Positions 56,476 through 64,000 of a stretch of 64,000 nucleotides of DNA are shown piece by piece. The notes beneath the pieces were generated by a model. It was given only the letters and a program-made list of their open reading frames with translations, did not search any database and was not told the DNA's origin. The position numbers and the translations under genes are program-made. The stretch is from contig NZ_CP133269.1 in the NCBI RefSeq assembly GCF_030915525.1, forward strand, positions 3,445,001-3,509,000, in the 5' to 3' direction. The stretch is from Neobacillus sp. PS2-9. Its GTDB lineage: Bacteria; Bacillota; Bacilli; Bacillales; Cytobacillaceae. The number at the start of each line of letters is the position of its first letter. Within the stretch, counting starts at the first letter, position 1.

Positions 56476-57214
56476 GAATTTCTCTCCTTTTTTCGGTTTG
56501 TTTTTTACTGATCAGCCATATGTAATACATAATTCCTAGTAAACTAGCAAGTTGGATATTATTTAGAATCCAGTAAGGATGTGGAGTTGGTTTGATAAAA
56601 TCAATCATTAGGCGAAAGAAAAGATACCCTAGCATAAATAATTGAAATAAAAGACCTTCCCACCCTGACTGTTTTCTTTTTAAATATAGAAGAAAGAAGA
56701 TGAGGATGCCTAAGAAAGCGATTTCATACAATTGAGTGGGATGGCGAAGAATACCATCTCCAAAATCTACGCCCGTTGCCCATGTGGTTGGAACACCATA
56801 GGTATGATCATCTAAACCAGTTAAGAAGCAGCCAATTCTTCCAATCATCATTCCAACAGAAAGAGGTAAAACGAAATCATCCCCCGTTGAACGCGTCCAT
56901 CCGATGCATTTCTTAGCTGTCTCCACCCCAATTAAGCCGCCTAACAAGCCGCCCACAATTGTTTTTCCCTCTACTAAATAAATTAGGTTATTCCAGTTTT
57001 CCAGTGTCTTCACCGGATCTTCTAACCAATAAAGAAGTTTTGAACCTATGGCAGCACCTAATGTTGCACCAACTACCACCCAAAGTGCTTTATCAATAGG
57101 TATTCGTTCCTTATTTCTTGTATATAAATACACGCGAAATCCAATAAAATAGGCTAAGGATTCAAAAATCAAATGCGGATGCACACCAAAAATATAGAAA
57201 GGGAAATTCATCAT
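56468..57214 (-). CDS. prolipoprotein diacylglyceryl transferase-like protein (Lgt paralogue)
   Basis: A 248-residue membrane protein with about seven helices and Lgt features: VGGLLGGLIGVETAKK, GRIGCFLTG (residues 125-133, with Cys-Phe-Leu-Thr where Lgt has Asn-Phe-Ile-Asn) and RHPTQLYE (157-164, matching the Lgt signature). It lacks some other conserved parts, so it is a divergent paralogue rather than the housekeeping Lgt. It heads the operon and overlaps the radical SAM gene. It might move a lipid group to or from an unusual acceptor. Confidence 0.8.
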   Translation of the reverse strand: MMNFPFYIFGVHPHLIFESLAYFIGFRVYLYTRNKERIPIDKALWVVVGATLGAAIGSKLLYWLEDPVKTLENWNNLIYLVEGKTIVGGLLGGLIGVETAKKCIGWTRSTGDDFVLPLSVGMMIGRIGCFLTGLDDHTYGVPTTWATGVDFGDGILRHPTQLYEIAFLGILIFFLLYLKRKQSGWEGLLFQLFMLGYLFFRLMIDFIKPTPHPYWILNNIQLASLLGIMYYIWLISKKQTEKRREIHA

Positions 57215-57408
57215 CTACTACTCCTTTCTTTACTATATTCTTCCATGATGATAAATATATTAACACAATTTTTCAAAAAAACTGTAAATTTTTACGAAAA
57301 TACATATCATTTCAGTAATAGAGAGAATAAAAGCAAAACTGCCCAAATATTTAATAGATTTGTGCTACTATTAACTCGACACCTTTTAAAAAAATGGAGG
57401 TTATCATC

Positions 57409-58326
57409 ATGAACATATTAGTAGTTGGAGCTGGTGCAGTCGGAGGTTATTTTGGCGGCCGTTTAGCTGAAAAAGGAGAAAATGTTACCTTTCTTGTTCG
57501 GGAAAAAAGAAAGAAACAGTTAGAACAAAATGGACTACTCATCCAGAGCATCCATGGAAACATACATATAAAGCCACAACTCCTGCTCTCTGGAGAGGCA
57601 GCAGAAGCCTTTGACGTTATATTGATTTCCACGAAGGCTTATCACCTTGATTCGGCAATTGAGGACGTGCGGCCTTACATTGGAAAGGATACGATGATTT
57701 TACCTCTTTTAAATGGGATGTCTCACATAGACAAACTGGTAGAATCATTTGATGAGAAAAATGTCCTTGGTGGTCTTTGCTTTGTTGAATCCACCCTCGA
57801 TCAGAATGGAACCATCATCCAAACTAGTCCTATCCATGACCTAGTTTACGGCGAACGAAATGGAGAAAAATCTGAACGAATGACACGTTTAGAGAGTGTT
57901 CTTACGGGGACAAAAGCCAATTTTCTGCTTTCAGATAAGATTAACCAAGAGATGTGGGTAAAATATTTATTCATTTCCACTCTTTCCGGAATCACTTCCT
58001 TGTTTAGGTCTCCTATCGGACCCATCCTTGAAAATAAAGAGGGACTAAATACGATTAAGAAGGTACTGCATGAAACGGCTACCATTATGAGAAGTATCCA
58101 TGCACCCCTACCAGAAGGTATTGAAGTCTTACAAAAGGATAAATTAATAGCTATGAATTATGAAATGAAGTCCTCGCTCCAACGCGATATGGAAAAGAGT
58201 TTGCCCATTGAAGCAGATCATCTATATGGTTACCTATTAAACTTAGCTAACTTAAACGATATCGATGCTCCTACTTTAAAAATCGTTAACCTGAATTTAA
58301 AAATATATGAAACAATGAACCTCTAA
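57409..58326 (+). CDS. 2-dehydropantoate 2-reductase family protein
   Basis: A 305-residue ketopantoate reductase homologue. The Rossmann motif MNILVVGAGAVGGYFGGRLA and TKAYHLDSAIEDV, LLNGMSH and KYLFISTLSGITSL are present. PanE makes pantoate for coenzyme A with NADPH; Bacillus often has two or three paralogues, so this may not be the main one. ATG 57409 with GGAGG eight bases ahead is preferred to an upstream ATG. Monocistronic, divergent from the Lgt-like gene. Confidence 0.87.
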   Translation: MNILVVGAGAVGGYFGGRLAEKGENVTFLVREKRKKQLEQNGLLIQSIHGNIHIKPQLLLSGEAAEAFDVILISTKAYHLDSAIEDVRPYIGKDTMILPLLNGMSHIDKLVESFDEKNVLGGLCFVESTLDQNGTIIQTSPIHDLVYGERNGEKSERMTRLESVLTGTKANFLLSDKINQEMWVKYLFISTLSGITSLFRSPIGPILENKEGLNTIKKVLHETATIMRSIHAPLPEGIEVLQKDKLIAMNYEMKSSLQRDMEKSLPIEADHLYGYLLNLANLNDIDAPTLKIVNLNLKIYETMNL

Positions 58327-58353
58327 ACAGTGCTTGGGGAAATAATTATTAGT

Positions 58354-59010
58354 TTATTTATTTCCCTTTTTCTTTTTCAATTTCCTGTAAAAACGATAGC
58401 CTTTTCTTACACCGTCCACGATAAAAAAGGGTATGGGCGGATGGAATTTAAGTATATAGGGCCTATAAATCTTGTAATATGCTTTTTTCAAATCTTTCCA
58501 CTTGTGGCATATACCCTGTTTATAGAAATCAGATACGTCTACGATATACCCTTTTCCGTTATGCATCACGACGTTTTTACCATGAACATCAAAGGGATTT
58601 AAGCCAATTTTTCTTGCGTATTCTAATCCGGCATCGATATCCTGAATCACATTTTCAGGTATAGGTACACCCTTTACTAAAGCATCAAATAAAGTAATCC
58701 CATCCAGCTTTTTTAAGATCAAATAATTTTCTCCATAGTCTAAAAGTCTGGAATAGGATTCATGGTTTCCTAATTTTTTATATACCTCTATTTCCTTCTT
58801 CAGCTCTTCAGGATTCCGTCCATAAATTTTTACGACCCAATTAGGATTGGACTCATGAGCAAAAACTCCCGCGTAATTCCCGCTTCCGATAGTCCTCCAC
58901 GACTTGGATTGATTTTTTACAATAATGGGATCGAATGGGCTGGGCGATTGTAATTCAATTTTGGTTAATAACTCATTTTCTATTAGCCTGATATATTGTG
59001 CGATTTGCAT
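58354..59010 (-). CDS. serine/threonine kinase-like protein (YrzF type)
   Basis: A 218-residue protein-kinase-like fold. A short Gly-rich loop (TIGSGNYAGVF), the ATP-site Lys in WVVKIYG, the catalytic loop variant PFDVHGKNVVM and the metal site GYIVDVSDF are visible. It resembles the YrzF/YbdM atypical kinases of B. subtilis. The C-terminus is very basic (RKLKKKKGNK), which suggests membrane-surface or nucleic acid contact. It stands alone. Confidence 0.75.
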   Translation of the reverse strand: MQIAQYIRLIENELLTKIELQSPSPFDPIIVKNQSKSWRTIGSGNYAGVFAHESNPNWVVKIYGRNPEELKKEIEVYKKLGNHESYSRLLDYGENYLILKKLDGITLFDALVKGVPIPENVIQDIDAGLEYARKIGLNPFDVHGKNVVMHNGKGYIVDVSDFYKQGICHKWKDLKKAYYKIYRPYILKFHPPIPFFIVDGVRKGYRFYRKLKKKKGNK

Positions 59011-59144
59011 CCGTACCCACCTTTTCTACTCTTCCGATAATATTACATAAATCATAATGTTTTTACTCCATTTCTTCAACCGTATCTTTTCAGCAGTAAG
59101 AAACCATAGTACACTTAAGAATAGTTATTATTTGTTCATTATTT

Positions 59145-59325
59145 GGCTCTGTTAACTTTTTCTGTTGATTTCCGCTCCAGGCGTGAGCGGTTCGTGGGCG
59201 TTTCGGCGAGCCTTCTCGGCGCTCATGCCTGCGGGGTCTCCCCTGAACCGTACTCCCACAGGAGTCTTCGCGCCTTCCGCTCCAATCAACAAGGTATAAA
59301 TTCAAAACTGTTCTATAACATAGCC
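59145..59325. repeat. MITE-like palindromic repeat, copy C
   Basis: Same layout and orientation as copy A: left arm GGCTCTGTTAAC, core CTGTTGATTTCCGCTCC to AATCAAC, right arm TATAACATAGCC. The right end lies 25 bases before the start of the acetyltransferase gene, so its promoter is probably inside or replaced by the repeat. Confidence 0.85.
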
Positions 59326-59350
59326 TATTATTTAAAAGTGAGGAGATACT

Positions 59351-59905
59351 GTGAATTTTCCCATTTTAGAAACAAAGAGACTGAAGTTAATTGAAATTAC
59401 TCATCAGCATGTTGATTCCATTTATGAGGTGTTATCTTTAGAAGAAGTAACACGTTTTTACGGAACGAATCGTTTTACCCTACCAATTGAAGCTTCTAGA
59501 TTAATTGACATGTTCCACAAAAACTTTCATGAAAAAAAAGGGATCCGCTGGGGAATTAAAGTAAAAGAAAATCAAAAGATTATTGGTACAGTAGGACTGA
59601 ATGCTTTACATATTAATAATAAGAGGGCTGAAATTGGCTACGAACTACATCCCACGTTTTGGAGAATGGGATATGCCTCTGAGGCTATTAAAGAAGTATT
59701 GGCGTTTAGCTTTAAGCAATTACATCTGTATCGGTTAGGAGCAGTCGTCTTCCCCGAAAATGAAGCCTCCATCAATTTACTTATGAAACTAGGCTTTGAA
59801 CAAGAGGGCCTTCTACGAGGGTATATTCATCAAAATGAAGAATTCCATGATACATGCGTACTATCCTTGTTGCAGTCTGATTGGAAAAAAAGCCAGGAAA
59901 ATTAG
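59351..59905 (+). CDS. GNAT family acetyltransferase (RimJ/RimL type)
   Basis: A 184-residue acetyltransferase. The opening NFPILETKRLKLIEIT and the acetyl-CoA loop in GYELHPTFWRMGYASEAIKEV are typical of RimJ/RimL and spermidine-like GNAT enzymes that modify ribosomal protein N-termini or small amines. GTG start with AGGAG five bases ahead. Its end overlaps that of the next gene by four bases on the opposite strand. Confidence 0.87.
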   Translation: MNFPILETKRLKLIEITHQHVDSIYEVLSLEEVTRFYGTNRFTLPIEASRLIDMFHKNFHEKKGIRWGIKVKENQKIIGTVGLNALHINNKRAEIGYELHPTFWRMGYASEAIKEVLAFSFKQLHLYRLGAVVFPENEASINLLMKLGFEQEGLLRGYIHQNEEFHDTCVLSLLQSDWKKSQEN

Positions 59906-60120
59906 TTCTCCTGGCTTTCATTGTTCTCAAAGAAATTCTTCATTGCCTCTGGATCATGTGCTTTTCCATTGTGATAATAAGGATTATTTTCTGATGGTTC
60001 CTTTGGGTCGAGGTTCGTTTTGATTACTAACATTGGTGAGGAAGGACTTTCAGCAATCACTCTGTCATTTAATTGATCAAAATCAGTCATCTTTTTATTT
60101 CCAGGTTGTCTCGGCTCCAT
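59902..60120 (-). CDS. small polar protein of unknown function
   Basis: A 72-residue protein without membrane segments, rich in Asn, Pro and charged residues (MEPRQPGNKKMTDFDQLNDR, NPYYHNGKAHDPEAMKNFF). The ATG at 60120 has GGAGG eight bases ahead. It lies next to cotE, on the same strand but separated by a terminator. Possibly spore related; unproven. Confidence 0.6.
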   Translation of the reverse strand: MEPRQPGNKKMTDFDQLNDRVIAESPSSPMLVIKTNLDPKEPSENNPYYHNGKAHDPEAMKNFFENNESQEN

Positions 60121-60209
60121 CACTAACACCTCCTAGAAATAGCTTGCTGATATTGTCAGTTTAACATTCATTAAATTTCCAAAACCTCATAATTCAGAAC
60201 AGAAAAAAA

Positions 60210-60231
60210 CTAGGAAGTTTTACCTTCCTAG
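60210..60231 (-). terminator. terminator after cotE
   Basis: CTAGGAAG / CTTCCTAG hairpin followed on the minus strand by TTTTTTTCTG. Confidence 0.85.
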
Positions 60232-60236
60232 TGGCC

Positions 60237-60782
60237 TTACTCTTCTTCTGAGCCGACTAAGAACTCTGGATTAAGATCCTCAAATTCTTCGTCGTCTACA
60301 TCCAATCCCCAATCATCGTCACAGTCTTTGCAGCCTTCAGAACTAACGCGAACACAAACCTTTGTTTCGCCAATTACTTCTACAAGGAATTCCCTTTCGA
60401 CATGAACGATGATTCGATTACCGTTAGGGGAAATGACTGCTTCCACACAGTTTGGCTGTTGCAACACTTTAGCGCAAATTTCACTGTCATCGATACAGTC
60501 ATGATCACGATACTTTAACTTGATAACATCAGTATATTGTACCCGTTCAGTTACTACCTCTGTTTTGGTATTATCATTAAACGAGTACCATACATTGATA
60601 TCATAGTGACCGTGAATCTCTACAGTCTTCCCTACTTTTTTCGCGTTGTATTTATGGTTGATAATCCAACAACCAAGAATACTTGTTGGACTGTGCGCCG
60701 GGCTAATCGTATGATTGGACTGGGTGAATTTACGTCCTTTCGCTACTACGGCCTTCGTAATTATCTCTCTATATTCTCCCAT
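60237..60782 (-). CDS. cotE: outer spore coat protein CotE
   Basis: A 181-residue morphogenetic coat protein, the same length as B. subtilis CotE. It forms the layer on which the outer coat assembles around the forespore. [37 protein letters not shown] and [17 protein letters not shown] are diagnostic; the C-terminus is strongly acidic ([21 protein letters not shown]). ATG 60782 chosen by homology; GGAGG is eleven bases ahead. It follows ymcA as in B. subtilis, but mutS is not the next gene. Confidence 0.97.
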   Translation of the reverse strand: MGEYREIITKAVVAKGRKFTQSNHTISPAHSPTSILGCWIINHKYNAKKVGKTVEIHGHYDINVWYSFNDNTKTEVVTERVQYTDVIKLKYRDHDCIDDSEICAKVLQQPNCVEAVISPNGNRIIVHVEREFLVEVIGETKVCVRVSSEGCKDCDDDWGLDVDDEEFEDLNPEFLVGSEEE

Positions 60783-60991
60783 TTCGCGCGAACCCTCCTC
60801 ATTCAGTTTCATTTCATCGTATGCTAAATTGTAGACTAGTGTGATATATAATTTTGTGAATACTGGTTAAAAGTTTAGTCATAGTTCATTTTATGCGGGA
60901 TTTAATGGTGTGTGCCTCACTTGCCTGTACTTAAAATGGAGGTTTCTTATGTAGATTAAATCGAGGAGAATGCTGATTCTTGAAAAAGAAA

Positions 60992-61020
60992 GAGGCTGAC
61001 CCTTTTTTTGAGTCAGCCTC
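60992..61020 (-). terminator. terminator after ymcA
   Basis: GAGGCTGAC / GTCAGCCTC stem with a T/A-rich loop and TTTCTTTTTC after it on the minus strand. Confidence 0.8.
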
Positions 61021-61029
61021 TTAACCTAA

Positions 61030-61485
61030 TTAATGATCGTGATCACAATCGTCGTGCCCATCACAAGCTCCGCCGCCATGTTTCATGCTGCCGCCTGTTT
61101 CACCCATTAATACATCGCCGCCTGTGGAAGTGATAATCTCATCAGTGACTGTATTTGAAATAGTCGATGCAATTAGCTGCAACAACTCATTAACTTCTAA
61201 TTGGGATTGCTTAAAATCTTGGACAACAGGAATCTCATCTAGTTCCTTTTCAATTGTAGCAATTTTATCTTCAACTCTCTTTAACGCCTCAGGTTTTCCA
61301 TAATGTTGTAGATTAACTGCTTGCTTCTGAAGACCTTTAATATCTGCAATTAATGTGTTTACCTTTGGATTTTCATGAATATGAGCTTCTGCTCGTTTGA
61401 AGAAGTCTACTTCTTCAGTTTCTGCTATCATACGTGCTAAATCTGCTGCACGAGCGACGATATCGTCTTTTGTATACTTCGCCAC
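61030..61485 (-). CDS. ymcA: RicA/YmcA family protein
   Basis: A 151-residue YlbF/YmcA family protein (IARAADLARMIAETEEVDFF-like opening, HIHENPKVNTLIADIKGLQKQAVNL). With YlbF and YaaT it forms the Fe-S RicAFT complex that directs RNase Y and is needed for competence, biofilm and sporulation. The C-terminus adds a His/Asp/Cys-rich tail (GGGACDGHDDCDHDH) that could bind metal; the conserved Cys is consistent with the cluster. One base after miaB. Confidence 0.94.
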   Translation of the reverse strand: MAKYTKDDIVARAADLARMIAETEEVDFFKRAEAHIHENPKVNTLIADIKGLQKQAVNLQHYGKPEALKRVEDKIATIEKELDEIPVVQDFKQSQLEVNELLQLIASTISNTVTDEIITSTGGDVLMGETGGSMKHGGGACDGHDDCDHDH

Positions 61486-61486
61486 T

Positions 61487-63031
61487 TTACTTCACCTCTG
61501 CTGGTTCTAATTCTTCCACCATTTCTCCGTTTAATGACCATGTTTTTGCTTCTGTAATTTTCACTTTAATAATTTTGCCAATCGTTGATTTAGGTGCTAC
61601 AACGTTGACAAGCTTGCTTCTTGTTGTGTAACCTGCAAGAACATTAGGGTTGTTCTTGCTCTCCCCTTCGATCAGTACATCAAGAACCTGTCCTTCATGT
61701 TTTTTCATTGCTTCTAATGACATTTCATTAACAAGCTTGTTCAGACGCTGTAGACGTTCTTTCTTAACTTCCATTGGAACATTGTCTTCCATTTTGGCCG
61801 CTGGTGTACCTTCACGTGGAGAATAAATAAATGTATACGCTAATTCATAGCCTACTTCACGATAGAGAGACATTGTCTCTTCAAATTGCTCGTCCGTTTC
61901 GTTCGGATATCCCACAATTATATCAGTTGTCAAAGCAACATTTGGAATCGCCGCTTTAATTTTTCTAACAAGCTCTAAATATTGTTCTCTTGTATATTTA
62001 CGAGCCATGATTTTTAACACATCCGTTGAACCTGATTGGACTGGCAGGTGGATATGATCCATTAAATTGCCGCCTTTAGCTAGAACTTCGATTAAATGAT
62101 CATCAAAGTCACGCGGATGGCTTGTAGTGAAACGAATTCGTGGAATATCAATCTTACGTAATTCATCCATTAACTCACCTAGACCATAGTTCATTCCTTC
62201 TAAGTCTTTACCATAGGCATTAACGTTCTGGCCAAGAAGAGTTACCTCCTGGTAGCCCTGTGCTGCTAAATGACGGACTTCCTGGATAATCTCTTCAGGT
62301 CTGCGGCTACGTTCCTTACCGCGTGTATAAGGTACAATACAATACGTACAGAATTTATCGCAGCCATACATGATGTTAACCCATGCTTTAATCTTGCCAC
62401 GACGTACCTTCGGAAGGTTTTCAATAACGTCTCCTTCCTTGGACCATACTTCAACAACCATTTCCTTTGACATATATGCTTCATGAAGGATGTTTGGCAG
62501 GCGGTGGATATTATGAGTACCAAAAATCATATCCACTTGGTTATACGTCTTCAAAATTTTATTAACTACGGACTCTTCCTGAGACATGCAGCCACAAACA
62601 CCTATAAGTAAGTCTGGCTTCTCTAATTTTAGTGCTTTCAAATGACCTAATTCACCAAACACTTTATTTTCAGCATTCTCGCGAATTGCACATGTGTTTA
62701 GTAAAATTACGTTTGCATCCTCGGTATTATCAGTGGGCTCGTAACCTAAAGCTAAAAAGATCCCAGCCATAACTTCTGTATCATGCTCGTTCATTTGGCA
62801 ACCATACGTACGGATATAGAACTTTCTGCCTTCACCCATCCCACGGAACTCTTCTGGAATTGCAAAGTCATTGTGATACTTTACTTCTTCTTTACCACGT
62901 TTCTTCGCATCCTTTAAAGAAGGTGCAGTTATTACTTGCTCAAAGTACTTGCTGTAATCCTTGGCGGATTTTTTGTCCGAAGAATTAGCCGTTTCTACTT
63001 GTTGACCTTCTAAACGTTGCTTTTCATTCAT
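61487..63031 (-). CDS. miaB: tRNA-2-methylthio-N6-dimethylallyladenosine synthase MiaB
   Basis: A radical SAM methylthiotransferase of about 514 residues, modifying the product of MiaA in tRNA. The N-terminal UPF0004 domain has [34 protein letters not shown] and GVCGCMSQ; the radical SAM core has [17 protein letters not shown]; a TRAM domain ends the protein. ATG 63031 or TTG 63040, not separable. First gene of miaB-ymcA(-cotE). Confidence 0.96.
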   Translation of the reverse strand: MNEKQRLEGQQVETANSSDKKSAKDYSKYFEQVITAPSLKDAKKRGKEEVKYHNDFAIPEEFRGMGEGRKFYIRTYGCQMNEHDTEVMAGIFLALGYEPTDNTEDANVILLNTCAIRENAENKVFGELGHLKALKLEKPDLLIGVCGCMSQEESVVNKILKTYNQVDMIFGTHNIHRLPNILHEAYMSKEMVVEVWSKEGDVIENLPKVRRGKIKAWVNIMYGCDKFCTYCIVPYTRGKERSRRPEEIIQEVRHLAAQGYQEVTLLGQNVNAYGKDLEGMNYGLGELMDELRKIDIPRIRFTTSHPRDFDDHLIEVLAKGGNLMDHIHLPVQSGSTDVLKIMARKYTREQYLELVRKIKAAIPNVALTTDIIVGYPNETDEQFEETMSLYREVGYELAYTFIYSPREGTPAAKMEDNVPMEVKKERLQRLNKLVNEMSLEAMKKHEGQVLDVLIEGESKNNPNVLAGYTTRSKLVNVVAPKSTIGKIIKVKITEAKTWSLNGEMVEELEPAEVK

Positions 63032-63040
63032 TTGGTTCAA

Positions 63041-63299
63041 AATCCCCTTTCTTACAAGTTAACTTAAACTGATTGCTTCTATTAGTTTCATTATTATTCT
63101 TTGTGCTAAGAATAATTTTTTGGTTAATCTGCACATTATTATAGTATAAAGGTTTACTGTAATGAAAACAATAGAAATCCCTGTAAACACGCCCTTTTAG
63201 AGGACATTGCTAATCATCTAAAATAAAAAATTAGCCAATTAATAATTGTACTGGATTCCAAGTAAAATTAATGTGATGTAACTCACTATTTTTCATAAA
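63041..63299. other. AT-rich region between miaB and repeat D
   Basis: Contains the miaB promoter in principle (TATAGTATAAAGG-like sequence near 63140), but no clear regulatory site was found. Confidence 0.35.
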
Positions 63300-63496
63300 G
63301 GTTCTTTAAAAAATGTCTGTTGATTTCCGTTCCAGGCTCGAGCGGTTCGTGGGCGTTTCGGCGAGCCTCCTCGGCGCTTGCGCCTGCGGGGTCTCCCCTG
63401 AACCGTACTCCCACAGGAGTCTTCGAGCCTTCCACTCCAATCAACAGGGTTAATAATCAACAGGGTTAATAATCAACTCTGTTCTTTAACACAGCC
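63300..63496. repeat. MITE-like palindromic repeat, copy D
   Basis: Same orientation as A and C: left arm GGTTCTTTAAA (degenerate), core CTGTTGATTTCCG to AATCAACAGGG, right arm TTTAACACAGCC. It contains an extra tandem copy of AATCAACAGGGTTAAT near 63440-63470, which makes it longer than A and C. Confidence 0.85.
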
Positions 63497-63509
63497 TTCA
63501 TAAAAAAAA

Positions 63510-63537
63510 TCCCGGGGAACAAAGTTCCGCGGGATTT
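63510..63537 (-). terminator. terminator after korB
   Basis: ATCCC-GGGGAAC / GTTCC-GCGGGAT hairpin with T-run on the minus strand, ten bases past the stop. Confidence 0.8.
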
Positions 63538-63546
63538 TTTTATTTA

Positions 63547-64000
63547 TTACATAAATTCGCCGACTAATTTATCAAAATAGTTTTGGTCAAGATTAAGGTC
63601 CGCTTGAGATAACGGAGCCGGTGAGTACCCTTGGATTAACTCCTGGTAAGATTGACGCTCAGTATTTTGATAGATTAGACCAGTTACAAGGCCATTATGC
63701 TTCATTAATGTTTGCATAGCCATTTCACGACTATTTGGATCGTACCCTTCAACATCACTTAGCTTTGTAAGATTTTCTTTGAACCAATCATAAGTGTTGA
63801 CCTTATTATAGGTTACACATGGGCTGTATACGTTGATTAATGAGAACCCTTTATGATTGATACCTGCTTCAATTAGAGCAGTAAGTTCTTTTAAATCAGT
63901 TGAAAAGCTTTGTGCAACAAATGTTGCGCCAGCAGTTAAAGCCATTTCCATTGGAGAAATTGCTTGTTCAATTGATCCCAATGGAGTTGACTTTGTTTTA
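63547..64000 (-). CDS. korB: 2-oxoacid:ferredoxin oxidoreductase beta subunit, C-terminal part
   Basis: The last 151 codons of a KorB-type subunit, cut by the window edge. SPMEMALTAGATFVAQSFSTD, the GFSLINVYSPCVTYNK block and the DPNSREMAMQTL segment are characteristic of the thiamine-diphosphate-binding beta chain, which decarboxylates 2-oxoglutarate or a related acid with ferredoxin. In B. subtilis korA-korB precede miaB, so the context agrees. Confidence 0.88.
   Translation of the reverse strand, partial: KTKSTPLGSIEQAISPMEMALTAGATFVAQSFSTDLKELTALIEAGINHKGFSLINVYSPCVTYNKVNTYDWFKENLTKLSDVEGYDPNSREMAMQTLMKHNGLVTGLIYQNTERQSYQELIQGYSPAPLSQADLNLDQNYFDKLVGEFM

Noticed and set aside
60816..60823. 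Sigma-E -10 element (CATACGAT) for cotE
   Set aside because: No acceptable -35 at the expected spacing was found, so I did not call it.

Overview
The window is from a spore-forming member of the Bacillaceae (Bacillus sensu lato, perhaps Neobacillus- or Priestia-like). The evidence is cotE, sirA, spoVK and a gerA-type germination operon, strong GGAGG ribosome binding sites, low GC, and gene order like the Bacillus subtilis chromosome. Blocks matching B. subtilis order are yneF-sirA-tkt-ynzC-yneB-yneA/lexA, glnA-glnR-ynbB-hflX-spoVK, hfq-miaA, mutL-mutS and cotE-ymcA-miaB-korB. Genus placement is inference; the gene calls rest on readable motifs and operon context.

Layout. 0.1-4.2 kb: germinant-receptor operon (A, B, C subunits plus a small two-helix D-like protein); the A gene carries an in-frame TAA and a MITE-like repeat sits just before its start. 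4.5-9.8 kb: sirA/yneF, transketolase, and the SOS operon yneA-yneB-ynzC facing lexA across two LexA boxes. 10.1-19.5 kb: DUF4257 gene, glutamine synthetase/GlnR with its operator, ynbB, hflX, a TRIC channel gene, spoVK, hfq, miaA and mreBH. 19.6-24.3 kb: a 21-bp tandem repeat, then mutL and mutS.

24.4-60.2 kb is an accessory block between mutS and cotE, which are neighbours in B. subtilis. It holds tRNA-Arg(CCU) beside a decayed copy of its 5' half; a tautomerase/hydratase/esterase cluster; a LysR-controlled isochorismatase-fold/PfpI pair; a frameshifted DUF2238 gene; a kdp potassium-uptake operon led by a c-di-AMP (ydaO-type) riboswitch and ending in a tandemly duplicated KdpD sensor with no kinase domain; a light-response cluster (CarH-type B12 regulator, photolyase, TspO-like protein, three carotenoid genes) with shared TTGTACAA operators; adhE; and an operon joining an Lgt-like transferase to a radical SAM enzyme of the MJ0619/tetraether-synthase type. 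60.2-64 kb returns to the conserved backbone (cotE, ymcA, miaB, korB).

Four copies of a roughly 130-185 bp GC-rich palindromic repeat lie between genes; three share outer arms that look like terminal inverted repeats. The best candidates for new biology are the Lgt/radical SAM operon, the double-sensor KdpD with its long riboswitch leader, and the operator network of the light cluster.
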